NCBI RefSeq assembly: GCF_003026365.1
Contig: NZ_PYOM01000002.1
Span: 248,001 to 312,000 of the forward strand
DNA length: 64,000 bases
Direction: 5' to 3'
Source of the DNA: Photobacterium angustum
GTDB taxonomy: Bacteria; Pseudomonadota; Gammaproteobacteria; Enterobacterales; Vibrionaceae
The notes beneath the pieces were generated by a model, which made no database searches, was not told where the DNA came from, and worked only from the letters and a program-made list of their open reading frames with translations. Position numbers and translations under genes: made by a program. Shown in pieces: positions 28,905 through 37,440 of the stretch (positions are counted from its first letter, which is position 1; each line of letters begins with the position of its first letter).

Positions 28905-29783
28905 TTGAAAAAGAATATTGTTGCCATCGGTGGCGGCCATGGCTTAGGACGGATCCTATCCTCGCTTTCTTGTTACGGTTCAAAAGTAACAGGTATTGTC
29001 GCGACAACCGATAATGGTGGTTCAACGGGTCGTATTAGAGCTTGCCAAGGTGGTATTGCTTGGGGCGATATGCGTAACTGTATTAATCAATTAATTACAG
29101 AGCCGTCAATTGGTTCGATGATTTTTGAATACCGTTTTAAAGGTAATGGTGAGTTGAATGGTCATAATCTAGGTAACTTAATGCTTACGGCATTAGATAA
29201 CCTCTCGATTCGCCCACTTGATGCAATTAATCTGATCCGAGATATGTTAAATGTTGAAACTCAGATCATTCCAATGTCAGAACATCCATCAGATCTCGCT
29301 GCTATTACCTACAGTGGTGAGATCATAAATGGTGAAACCAGTGTCGATGAATTACAAGAAGTGCCTAAACGCCTCTATCTCGAACCTGCAGTGCCTGCAA
29401 CAAAAGAGGCTTTAAACGCAATCAATCAAGCTGATTTGATATTACTCGGCCCAGGTAGTTTCTTAACAAGCGTTATGCCTGTCTTACTATTACGTGATTT
29501 AGGTATCGCGTTAAAAAACAGTAACGCACAAATCGTGTTTATTACTAACCTTGATAAGGAACACGGTCCAGCGGGGAAAATGTCACTAGAGACCATGTTA
29601 CATTGGTGCGAAAGAGCAATGAATGGACGCAAGATAGATACAATCTTGACCGATAAACTTCATACAGATTTAAACAGTAAGTTTAATTTGCAAATTGAAG
29701 ATCTTGCATCCAGTAATCATGAGTGGAGACATGACCGAGATAAGTTAAAGCATGCGGTTGATAAGCTCATGATTTCCAGCTAA
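28905..29783 (+). CDS. yvcK: YvcK/YbhK family gluconeogenesis-factor-like protein
   Basis: This protein belongs to the CofD-related UPF0052 family. Motifs include AIGGGHGLGRILSSL, TTDNGGSTGRIR, GIAWGDMRN, LNGHNLGNLML and ILLGPGSF, all close to E. coli YbhK. Bacillus YvcK binds UDP-sugars and affects carbon metabolism and cell shape; the role in Vibrionaceae is less clear. I prefer the TTG at 28905, with AAGG eight bases upstream. A GTG at 28887 would add six residues. Its 3' end overlaps the 3' end of luxU by 39 bp on the opposite strand. Confidence 0.9.
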   Translation: MKKNIVAIGGGHGLGRILSSLSCYGSKVTGIVATTDNGGSTGRIRACQGGIAWGDMRNCINQLITEPSIGSMIFEYRFKGNGELNGHNLGNLMLTALDNLSIRPLDAINLIRDMLNVETQIIPMSEHPSDLAAITYSGEIINGETSVDELQEVPKRLYLEPAVPATKEALNAINQADLILLGPGSFLTSVMPVLLLRDLGIALKNSNAQIVFITNLDKEHGPAGKMSLETMLHWCERAMNGRKIDTILTDKLHTDLNSKFNLQIEDLASSNHEWRHDRDKLKHAVDKLMISS

Positions 29784-30104
29784 TTGCTTATATTCAACCA
29801 CCATACCTTCGACCATTTGTCTAAATTCAGATAAATGGTCAATCATCCAATCATCTTGTCCTTGTTTTACTCGATATTCACATTCTTGTGCCATTAATGC
29901 TAAATCGTCCGCGCCAAAACTTGCGGCACTGCTTTTTATTGCATGGCTAATTTCGCCAATTTGATCAACGGAAGGATGTGCCGATAATTGCTTTGAATAT
30001 TGTTCTAATTCATCACTGAAAACATTTAATAGCAATGACACGGTATCCTCACCAACTTCATCAGCAAGGCGTTTAATTGTCTCAGAATTTATCGTTGTTG
30101 CCAT
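29745..30104 (-). CDS. luxU: Quorum-sensing phosphorelay protein LuxU
   Basis: LuxU is a cytosolic histidine phosphotransfer protein that passes phosphate from LuxN/LuxQ-type sensor kinases to LuxO. This 119-residue Hpt domain has the phosphorylated His in ISHAIKSSAASFGA (His54). Its ATG immediately follows the luxO stop codon, as in other vibrios. The last 39 bp overlap yvcK on the opposite strand. Confidence 0.95.
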   Translation of the reverse strand: MATTINSETIKRLADEVGEDTVSLLLNVFSDELEQYSKQLSAHPSVDQIGEISHAIKSSAASFGADDLALMAQECEYRVKQGQDDWMIDHLSEFRQMVEGMVVEYKQLAGNHELINRML

Positions 30105-31559
30105 TTAATCCATCTCCCTAGCACTGGCATTAGTGTCTTGCCAAGATTGCAATTTACGATATATCGTTGATGGACTGACTTCCAGTAAGCCTGCCGCTCT
30201 TGGAATATTGCCATCGCAAGCATCAATCGCCCATTGAATCGCTCTTTTTTCAACAACCCAGAGCGGCTCTATTTTATTTTTTTGATGATCATGTGAATAA
30301 ATAGATTCATCAGCAAGGTTTTCTCTCTGTACTTTTTCAGGTGTAACCTTGGAATAAGATGCAATTTCTACGCCGTTAATTGAATTAATAGGCGGCGGAA
30401 CCATTTCCAGTTTTACTTCATCATCAGTATTCAAAACCACAATATTACGAATCACATTTTGCAATTCACGTACATTACCAGGCCAAGAGTAGGACTCAAA
30501 TAATCGTAAAACTGGCTCAGAAAAACGACTAAAGCTTTTCCCTTCTTCCAACGACATCAAACCTAATAGCGCATGAGCGATCTCTATAATATCTCCGCCA
30601 CGCTCCCGTAACGGCGGTAAAGAGATAGGAATAACATGTAAACGGTAGTAAAGATCTTCTCGAAATCTACCTTCTTGAACTTCTTCCCAAGGGTTTCGAT
30701 TAGTTGCACAAACAAAACGGACATCAACACTGCTCATTTTTGATGAGCCGACTTTTTGATAGGTTCCGGTTTGAATAAATCGTAACAATTTACTTTGCAA
30801 ATCAAGATCCATTTCACATAGCTCATCAAGCATTAGCGTGCCATTATGTGCCATTTCAACTGCACCTTGTCGCTCCGTTGAAGCCCCTGTAAATGCACCT
30901 TTTACATGTCCAAACAATTCACTTTCAATGAGGTCTTTAGGAATAGCAGCACAGTTTAGAGCAATAAACGGTTTATCGTGACGTGGGCTGGCTGCATGAA
31001 TCGCTTCTGCACACACTTCTTTACCCGTACCACTTTCACCTGTGATGAATACCGTCGCTTTACTTGAAGCTGCAGATTCAATAACGCGATATACCGCCTG
31101 CATTGGTAAACTATTACCAATAAATCCTTGATATTGTGCTCCATCTGATTGCTTAGATTGAGTACTGGTATTCGATTTACTTTCGGCTTTAAGTGCTTTG
31201 TTTACTGTAATTCGTAATCGATCAGCCTCACAAGGTTTAATTAAAAAGTCTTGTGCGCCATAACGAATAGCTTCAACCGCTATATCAATAGAACCATGTG
31301 CAGTCATTATTACAACAGGAACATTACCGTGCTCTTTTCTGACACGTTCAAGCACTTCCATTCCCGTCATATCAGGTAAACGGAGATCTAATAGAATTAG
31401 ATCAGGAATAATATCTTGAATAAAGCTCAGTGCTTCCTTCCCTGTACCAACAATGCTTACATTAAGTCCAAGAGGGTTTAAGTAAGATTTGTACAAGGCC
31501 GCAACTGACGCTGTATCTTCAACCATTAATACTTGGCGTTGCTGCATTCTGCTCTCCAT
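30105..31559 (-). CDS. luxO: Quorum-sensing sigma-54 response regulator LuxO
   Basis: LuxO is the central regulator that, when phosphorylated at low cell density, activates qrr transcription with sigma-54. The receiver domain has [11 protein letters not shown] with the phosphoacceptor at about Asp58. The AAA+ domain has Walker [15 protein letters not shown] for sigma-54 contact and LMLDELCEM for Walker B. The C-terminal Fis-type helix-turn-helix is [20 protein letters not shown]. The start at 31559 has AGGAGG just upstream. It forms an operon with luxU, and the qrr1 small RNA is divergent from it, as in Vibrio. Confidence 0.97.
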   Translation of the reverse strand: MESRMQQRQVLMVEDTASVAALYKSYLNPLGLNVSIVGTGKEALSFIQDIIPDLILLDLRLPDMTGMEVLERVRKEHGNVPVVIMTAHGSIDIAVEAIRYGAQDFLIKPCEADRLRITVNKALKAESKSNTSTQSKQSDGAQYQGFIGNSLPMQAVYRVIESAASSKATVFITGESGTGKEVCAEAIHAASPRHDKPFIALNCAAIPKDLIESELFGHVKGAFTGASTERQGAVEMAHNGTLMLDELCEMDLDLQSKLLRFIQTGTYQKVGSSKMSSVDVRFVCATNRNPWEEVQEGRFREDLYYRLHVIPISLPPLRERGGDIIEIAHALLGLMSLEEGKSFSRFSEPVLRLFESYSWPGNVRELQNVIRNIVVLNTDDEVKLEMVPPPINSINGVEIASYSKVTPEKVQRENLADESIYSHDHQKNKIEPLWVVEKRAIQWAIDACDGNIPRAAGLLEVSPSTIYRKLQSWQDTNASAREMD

Positions 31560-31663
31560 TGCTCCTCCTAAAACAAGCCCCTTAAACTAATTGTAATCAA
31601 TAGAAAAAAATATGGGGGATAGATTTCTTTTTTTTCAATTATCCCATATTGATTCGCAAATTA

Positions 31664-31680
31664 ATTCGCAAATTGCGAAT
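31664..31680. promoter_or_regulatory. Candidate LuxO binding site (enhancer)
   Basis: The palindrome TTCGCAAATTGCGAA, with an extra half-site TTCGCAAATT just before it (31653-31662), lies about 120-140 bp upstream of the qrr1 start. That is a normal distance for a sigma-54 enhancer and also places it in the luxO upstream region. It resembles, but does not exactly match, the TTGCA-type LuxO sites known from Vibrio. The assignment is inferred. Confidence 0.5.
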
Positions 31681-31774
31681 ATCTGTTTTTATTTGTGCTT
31701 AAGCGCAAGCAAATAAGTGCTACTCAAAGATAGGAAACACGCAGGATTGTTTAAAAAAATACGATTTTTAAAAG

Positions 31775-31791
31775 TTGGCACACTACATGCT
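31775..31791 (+). promoter_or_regulatory. Sigma-54 promoter of qrr1
   Basis: TTGGCAC ACTACATGC gives GG and GC separated by exactly ten bases, the -24/-12 pattern. The small RNA starts about 12 bases beyond the GC. Confidence 0.9.
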
Positions 31792-31801
31792 TTATATAAC
31801 G

Positions 31802-31907
31802 TGACTCTTAAGTTAAGAGTCAACCTAGCCAACTGACGTTGTTTGTGGATTTTTTTCACTAAAACAATGACGCCAACCGAACCTTTTTTATCGGTTGGCT
31901 TTTTTTT
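31802..31907 (+). ncRNA. qrr1: Quorum regulatory small RNA Qrr1
   Basis: The RNA starts with a hairpin (TGACTCTT / AAGAGTCA). It then carries the conserved Qrr core CTAGCCAACTGACGTTGTT at about 31825-31843, which pairs with target mRNAs such as luxR/hapR and aphA. It ends in a terminator hairpin (GCCAACCGA / TCGGTTGGC) plus eight Ts. Its layout matches V. cholerae Qrr1 as I remember it. It is driven by sigma-54 and LuxO and needs Hfq. It is the only Qrr visible here. Confidence 0.95.
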
Positions 31908-31949
31908 GCCTAAAATTCAAGATCCACAAGAAAAATAGCCAATAGCCAA

Positions 31950-33977
31950 TTAACTATTGGCGATAAATTGCTGCCTTAGTTTATGGATCTTATCGCGAGT
32001 TTCTGCCGCTTGTTCAAATTCAAGATTTTGTGCAAAGTCGTACATTTGTTTTTCCAATACCTGAATTTGTGACTCTAGCTCTTGTGGAGAAAGCGCAGAA
32101 TACATTCCTTTACTTTCTGCCACTTTGTGAAGATCTGCCGCTTTATTTCGCGACTTACCTCGAGAACTTGGAGCACCTAGTTCAAGAATGTCACCAATTT
32201 TCTTGTTCAACTTTTGAGGTGTAATACCGTGCTCAAGGTTATATTCAATTTGCTTTTCACGACGTCGCTGAGTTTCGTTAATTGCACGCTCCATTGAACC
32301 CGTAATACGATCACCATAAAGAATCGCTTTCCCTTCTACGTTTCGAGCAGCTCGACCAATCGTCTGTATTAATGAACGTTCAGATCGTAAGAAACCTTCT
32401 TTATCAGCGTCTAGAATCGCAACTAATGACACTTCAGGCATATCTAAACCTTCGCGCAATAAGTTAATGCCCACTAACACATCAAACTCACCCAATCGTA
32501 AATCGCGAATAATTTCCACCCGCTCTACAGTATCAATATCAGAGTGTAAGTAGCGTACCTTCACACCATGCTCTGTAAGATATTCAGTAAGATCTTCTGC
32601 CATACGCTTAGTAAGGGTCGTAACTAATACTCGCTCACCTTTTTTCTCTCTAATATGTATTTCAGAGAGCAAATCATCCACTTGTGTACCAACAGGACGC
32701 ACTTCAATTTCAGGATCAAGTAATCCCGTAGGGCGTACCACCTGCTCTGCTATATCATTACCCGACTTTTCAATCTCATAATTACCCGGTGTAGCAGACA
32801 CATAAATCGTTTGAGGCGCTAACGATTCAAATTCTTCAAACTTCATCGGTCGGTTATCAAGCGCAGAAGGAAGACGGAATCCATATTCAACTAAGTTTTC
32901 TTTACGAGAGCGATCACCACGGTACATCGCGCCAATTTGCGACACAGTTACGTGTGATTCATCAATGATTAGTAAGCCATCAGCAGGTAAGTAATCAAAC
33001 AGTGTTGGTGGTGGCTCACCCTCAGCACGCCCACTAAGATAACGTGAGTAGTTTTCAATACCAGAGCAGAAGCCTAGTTCATTCATCATCTCAATATCGA
33101 ATTGTGTGCGCTGACTAATTCTCTGCTCTTCTAAGAGTTTATTGTTACCTAAAAACTGCTCTTTGCGCAAAACCAGTTCTTTTTTTATCCCTTCAATCGC
33201 GTCTAAGATTTTCTCTCGTGGCGTAACATAGTGTGTTTTAGGATAGATAGTGGTACGTGGCATATCACGATGCGTGATGCTGCCAGTCAGGGGATCAAAG
33301 GATGAAATACATTCCACTTCATCATCAAATAACTCAAGACGAATCGCTTCTTTTTCTGACTCTGCTGGGAAAATATCAATCACTTCCCCACGAACGCGAA
33401 AAGTACCGCGCTCAAAGGCCATATCATTTCGGGTATATTGCAACTCAGCCAGTCGACGAAGGATGTCACGTTGATCAAGAAAATCACCACGTCGAACATG
33501 CAGCATCATCTTTAAATAAGAATCAGGATCACCCAAGCCATAAATAGCAGACACAGAAGCGATAATAATAACATCGCGTCGTTCCATTAAGGCTTTGGTT
33601 GCTGATAGTCGCATCTGCTCAATATGAGCATTAACCGACGCATCCTTTTCAATGAATGTGTCCGTTGTAGGCACATACGCTTCGGGCTGGTAATAGTCAT
33701 AGTAGGATACAAAGTATTCTACGGCGCTATTTGGAAAGAACTCTTTCATCTCACCATATAGCTGTGCTGCCAACGTTTTATTTGGTGCAAGGATCAAAGT
33801 AGGTCGATTAGCTTGAGCAATAACATTGGCAACGGTAAACGTTTTACCTGAACCTGTTACGCCAAGTAACGTTTGGTGCGCTAGTCCTGAATCTAAACCA
33901 TCAACCAATTGAGCAATAGCAGTAGGTTGATCTCCTGATGGTGAATATTCAGAAGCAAGAGAAAATAAGTCGCTCAT
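31950..33977 (-). CDS. uvrB: Excinuclease ABC subunit B (UvrB)
   Basis: UvrB is the damage-verification helicase of nucleotide excision repair, working with UvrA and UvrC. At 675 residues it has full length. Visible motifs are Walker A GVTGSGKT, the beta-hairpin [56 protein letters not shown] and the C-terminal UVR coiled coil ([22 protein letters not shown]). The start is ATG at 33977. I looked for a LexA box upstream and found no good match. Confidence 0.97.
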   Translation of the reverse strand: MSDLFSLASEYSPSGDQPTAIAQLVDGLDSGLAHQTLLGVTGSGKTFTVANVIAQANRPTLILAPNKTLAAQLYGEMKEFFPNSAVEYFVSYYDYYQPEAYVPTTDTFIEKDASVNAHIEQMRLSATKALMERRDVIIIASVSAIYGLGDPDSYLKMMLHVRRGDFLDQRDILRRLAELQYTRNDMAFERGTFRVRGEVIDIFPAESEKEAIRLELFDDEVECISSFDPLTGSITHRDMPRTTIYPKTHYVTPREKILDAIEGIKKELVLRKEQFLGNNKLLEEQRISQRTQFDIEMMNELGFCSGIENYSRYLSGRAEGEPPPTLFDYLPADGLLIIDESHVTVSQIGAMYRGDRSRKENLVEYGFRLPSALDNRPMKFEEFESLAPQTIYVSATPGNYEIEKSGNDIAEQVVRPTGLLDPEIEVRPVGTQVDDLLSEIHIREKKGERVLVTTLTKRMAEDLTEYLTEHGVKVRYLHSDIDTVERVEIIRDLRLGEFDVLVGINLLREGLDMPEVSLVAILDADKEGFLRSERSLIQTIGRAARNVEGKAILYGDRITGSMERAINETQRRREKQIEYNLEHGITPQKLNKKIGDILELGAPSSRGKSRNKAADLHKVAESKGMYSALSPQELESQIQVLEKQMYDFAQNLEFEQAAETRDKIHKLRQQFIANS

Positions 33978-34087
33978 AAATTACATATCCAGCAATAAAT
34001 TACTGTTTACATTGTGGATAGACCATTAGTAATGTCAACTACTGGAAATACTTGAGATGAATAAACTAAATTGCAGATAAAAAAATA

Positions 34088-34216
34088 GCTTCAATATTAG
34101 TTAAGTGAACACTGAGAGTTTGAACACCAAACATGACTCACAGAATAAAAGACCACAACTATTTACAGCTGTCTGAAAATAGCCCCCTTTGGGTCTTAAC
34201 TAACTAATATTGAAGC
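34088..34216. repeat. 129-bp inverted-repeat element, possible structured RNA
   Basis: The terminal arms GCTTCAATATTAGTTA (34088-34103) and its exact reverse complement (34201-34216) enclose two further helices. One is GTGA..TCAC with GTTTG-AACAC-CAAAC inside it. The other is AAGACC / GGTCTT enclosing CTATTTACAG-CTGT-CTGAAAATAG. Together they form a possible three-way junction. I see no target-site duplication or transposase. It could be an RNA gene, a MITE-like element or a palindromic repeat. Confidence 0.5.
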
Positions 34217-34959
34217 AAACAACATTACATTGTAACAAGCTAACTCAACTTTTAAGCAAAACGTTTAGCTAAATTTGACGTGTAGGCATTAAGTACCCTT
34301 ATCTTAAATCATAAGTTTAAATGCCTGACTCGAATCCAGGAACTTAATGTGGAATGAATCATAAAGCGAAGGATGGATAAGGTAAAAGTGACCGCATGAA
34401 TATAAATAAAGGATAAATAACCCAGACTTATATGTCGTTCTGAATTTCAGAATATTGATGCTTATCACCGTAGAAATAAAAATATAACCAACTAATTAAT
34501 AACAATATTTAGGTTGTCATTGTTAAATGGTGAATTTCACAATGAGCAAAAAAGTTAAAAAATATATGATTTTTTTTATCTCTTTTTATGAAATTATTAT
34601 CCAAAGATCAAAATAACGCAGAAAAATGAATCTAGATCAATTGACCAACTATGTTGTAAGACGTATTATGCACTCCCCTAAAAGAAACATCTAAGCCTCA
34701 TATCGTTAACCTTTCAAAAACAATTAATCATTAACGTTTACATCCACAGCTTATACCTATTCTATTCAATTTTTTAGCTTACAGAAAATCAAGCATTAAT
34801 AATGTCTGCTTTCTTGGCAAGAACACTTATAGATATGAATATAATCAATAATAGTATTTGAAATTAGTACCTTTTTATCATTCATCTCTCTCAAACATAA
34901 TAAAGCGATAAGCTCAAACCATCACTTTCCAATACGTTTACAAGATGAAATGAACACAC

Positions 34960-34982
34960 TTATCCACAGTTTTTGTGGATAA
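34960..34982. promoter_or_regulatory. Pair of perfect inverted DnaA boxes
   Basis: TTATCCACA (34960-34968) and its reverse complement TGTGGATAA (34974-34982) are both exact matches to the high-affinity DnaA box, separated by GTTTT. The placement upstream of uvrB recalls E. coli DARS1, which lies between uvrB and bioD. The function is inferred. Confidence 0.65.
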
Positions 34983-35085
34983 CTAAGTTAAATACTGGTC
35001 AAATCTACTATTCTAAAAATCAAGCATTATTTAATACGCACCTAGATGCACTTTCGTGAAATTAAGCCTTTTATATAACCACACC

Positions 35086-35113
35086 AAAAAAAAGCCAGCA
35101 TATCGCTGGCTTA
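35086..35113 (-). terminator. Terminator of pepE
   Basis: On the minus strand GCCAGC pairs with GCTGGC around GATAT and runs into eight Ts. Confidence 0.85.
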
Positions 35114-35139
35114 TCTTTAGTAGGGTATTGTCTGATGTA

Positions 35140-35877
35140 TTAACAGCTATATTCCATCATAAATTGAATATCTTGCCCTTCCTCAAAATAAACAGGTTCT
35201 ACGCCATATTGGAATAGCTTTAATGGCTTACCATTTGCTGCATGGTAGCTTAACTTTCCATCTAATAACTGCAACCATGTCCCTTCTGGAATCCCCACAA
35301 CAGGCTCATGCTTATTCACTTCTAAAAACTCTTGAATACGCTCATCACGGGTTTCTCCCATATGACCTTCAACCGAAGCTTCTAGATAATGCGGGTTTAT
35401 TTGGAAAGGAACAAAGTTAAGTGAGCTTAGCACTGCACCAGTGACAATCGGCATATCGTTAGTGGTGCGAATAGTTGGGCAACCAATATTGGTACCTGCA
35501 CTCCAACCAATATAAGGAATACCTTTCGCTAATACTGCCTTACGTAGCGGTCCAACTAAACCTAAATCATGAAGTTTTTTATTTAAGACCCATGTATTAC
35601 CACCACTTACAATAATTCCTTCAGCTTCCTCAATGGCTTTAACTGGATCGGCTGCTTGATGAATACCTGTTGCAATACAATCAATACCTAAACGATCAAA
35701 TGTCGCTTGTACCATAGCCACACGATCATCATGACTCGATCGAATCACAGCATAAGGAATAACAAGAAAATGTTTAGCGCCAGTTCGCTTAACTTGCTCA
35801 ACAATTGCATCACCCGCAAATTCCATTACATGGGTATTACCTGCAATTTTACCGTTACTCAATAATAAAATATCCAT
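35140..35877 (-). CDS. pepE: Peptidase E (alpha-aspartyl dipeptidase)
   Basis: PepE is a cytosolic serine peptidase of family S51 that cleaves N-terminal Asp-X dipeptides. The sequence has MDILLLSNG at its start, IIVSGGNTWVLNK, the nucleophile elbow YIGWSAGTNI, CPTIRTTNDMPIV and INPHYLEASVEGHMGETRDERI, all close to E. coli PepE. I start at 35877, preceded by AGGA, because it matches the family N-terminus. The frame extends to 35913 without homology. It is monocistronic. Confidence 0.95.
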   Translation of the reverse strand: MDILLLSNGKIAGNTHVMEFAGDAIVEQVKRTGAKHFLVIPYAVIRSSHDDRVAMVQATFDRLGIDCIATGIHQAADPVKAIEEAEGIIVSGGNTWVLNKKLHDLGLVGPLRKAVLAKGIPYIGWSAGTNIGCPTIRTTNDMPIVTGAVLSSLNFVPFQINPHYLEASVEGHMGETRDERIQEFLEVNKHEPVVGIPEGTWLQLLDGKLSYHAANGKPLKLFQYGVEPVYFEEGQDIQFMMEYSC

Positions 35878-36272
35878 CACATCTATCCTATGCTCATTCA
35901 ATGATGCCATCATCTCACACGATGATCACAAGTGCCCTTACATAAAACGAGGTTTAAAACTGCTTTACAAGCTATCCAAACATATTTTGCGAAAACTTAA
36001 CTCACCATCACAAGCTTTCTGGCTAAGACATACAGTCAAATAACAATTAATAAACACAAAACCAAAAACTGATAACTTCTGCGTCATATGCAGTGGGTGT
36101 TTTTTGATCGCACAGCTAAACAAAGACGTAGTGACTAAATTAAAAACTTATATTTCATGATCTATGTTTATGAAAAACACAATAATCGCTAAAACCCTAC
36201 ACCACAGGAGTTGTTATAACGGCAACAAAATCAGATAATGCTTAGATCTCTTTTAATAATAATGAAGCCGGT
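35878..36272. other. Divergent intergenic region pepE / rnfA
   Basis: About 395 bp of AT-rich sequence that must contain the pepE and rnf promoters. I saw no clear FNR or ArcA site. The rnfA start has only a weak ribosome-binding site. Confidence 0.5.
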
Positions 36273-36854
36273 ATGACTGAATACCTCCTATTACTTATTG
36301 GTACAGTGTTGGTTAACAACTTTGTACTCGTTAAATTTTTAGGCTTATGCCCTTTTATGGGCGTATCTAAAAAATTAGAAACAGCTATTGGAATGGGCTT
36401 AGCAACCACTTTTGTGCTAACGCTTGCTTCTGTTTGTGCTTATCTTGTTGAAACTTACATTTTGGATCCACTAGGGATTCAGTATCTGCGCACACTTAGC
36501 TTTATTCTAGTAATTGCCGTTGTTGTGCAATTCACAGAAATGGTCGTACATAAAACAAGCCCAACGCTTTATCGTTTATTAGGTATTTTCTTACCACTTA
36601 TTACCACTAACTGTGCCGTGTTAGGTGTAGCCCTATTAAACGTAAATGAGCGTCATAACTTTATTGAATCTGTTATTTATGGTTTTGGTGCCGCAGTGGG
36701 TTTCTCACTTGTGCTTGTTTTATTTGCTTCTATGCGTGAACGCATTGCTGCAGCAGATGTACCTGAGCCATTCAAAGGCGCATCCATTGCGATGATCACC
36801 GCAGGACTGATGTCTCTTGCATTTATGGGCTTTACTGGATTGGTGAAATTGTAA
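36273..36854 (+). CDS. rnfA: Rnf electron transport complex subunit RnfA
   Basis: RnfA is an integral subunit of the Rnf complex, which moves electrons between ferredoxin and NAD while pumping ions (sodium in vibrios). At 193 residues with six predicted helices, it shows [20 protein letters not shown] and [17 protein letters not shown]. The conserved Cys residues probably bind a buried iron-sulfur cluster shared with RnfE. It overlaps rnfB as TAATG. Confidence 0.96.
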   Translation: MTEYLLLLIGTVLVNNFVLVKFLGLCPFMGVSKKLETAIGMGLATTFVLTLASVCAYLVETYILDPLGIQYLRTLSFILVIAVVVQFTEMVVHKTSPTLYRLLGIFLPLITTNCAVLGVALLNVNERHNFIESVIYGFGAAVGFSLVLVLFASMRERIAAADVPEPFKGASIAMITAGLMSLAFMGFTGLVKL

Positions 36855-37438
36855 TGAGTGGGATCCTTATCGCAGTCATTGCTATTGTTATTCTGGCTGC
36901 CATTTTCGGACTAATTCTTGGTTTTGCTTCGGTTAAATTTAAAGTTGAAGCCGATCCTATCGTTGAGCAAATCGATGCCATTCTGCCACAAACTCAATGT
37001 GGCCAATGTGGCTATCCTGGCTGTCGCCCTTATGCAGAAGCGATTGCCAATGGCGATGTGATCAATAAATGTCCTCCTGGCGGTCAAGTTACTATTGAAA
37101 AATTAGCTGACCTAATGGGTGTTGATGTTCCTGATTCAACCCAAGGTGAAGAAGAAAATATTAAAAAAGTCGCTTTTATTCATGAAGATATGTGTATTGG
37201 CTGTACTAAATGTATTCAGGCATGCCCTGTCGATGCCATTGTCGGCGGCACTAAATCTATGCATACGGTCATCAAAGACGAATGTACAGGTTGCGATCTC
37301 TGTGTTGCTCCCTGCCCTACTGACTGTATCGAAATGATCCCAGTTCAAGAAACGCCTGATAATTGGAAATGGCAACTAAACCAAATTCCAATCGTAAATA
37401 TCAGTGATGCACCGAGTACAGAAAAGGTAGAGTCGTAG
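36854..37438 (+). CDS. rnfB: Rnf complex ferredoxin-like subunit RnfB
   Basis: This 194-residue protein has an N-terminal membrane helix, then a four-Cys motif ([16 protein letters not shown]...CPPGG). Two 4Fe-4S ferredoxin motifs follow ([15 protein letters not shown] and [15 protein letters not shown]). It accepts electrons from ferredoxin on the cytoplasmic side. Its start overlaps the rnfA stop, and rnfC begins two bases after its own stop. Confidence 0.96.
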   Translation: MSGILIAVIAIVILAAIFGLILGFASVKFKVEADPIVEQIDAILPQTQCGQCGYPGCRPYAEAIANGDVINKCPPGGQVTIEKLADLMGVDVPDSTQGEEENIKKVAFIHEDMCIGCTKCIQACPVDAIVGGTKSMHTVIKDECTGCDLCVAPCPTDCIEMIPVQETPDNWKWQLNQIPIVNISDAPSTEKVES

Positions 37439-37440
37439 TT

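Larger units (their letters stand above)
33978..35085. other. Long non-coding region upstream of uvrB
   Basis: About 1.1 kb without a credible ORF, unusually long for this window. It contains a one-mismatch DnaA box (TGTGGATAG, 34013-34021), a 129-bp dyad element (34088-34216) and two perfect inverted DnaA boxes (34960-34982). The rest (34217-34950) is AT-rich, with nothing else I can name. Confidence 0.6.

Noticed and set aside
33978..34080. LexA (SOS) box upstream of uvrB
   Set aside because: ACTGTTTACATTGTGG begins like a LexA box but lacks the ACAG half, so no site is claimed.
34290..34350. tRNA-like T-arm (CCTGACTCGAATCCAGG)
   Set aside because: Only one hairpin resembles a tRNA T-arm. 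No acceptor, D or anticodon arms can be built around it.
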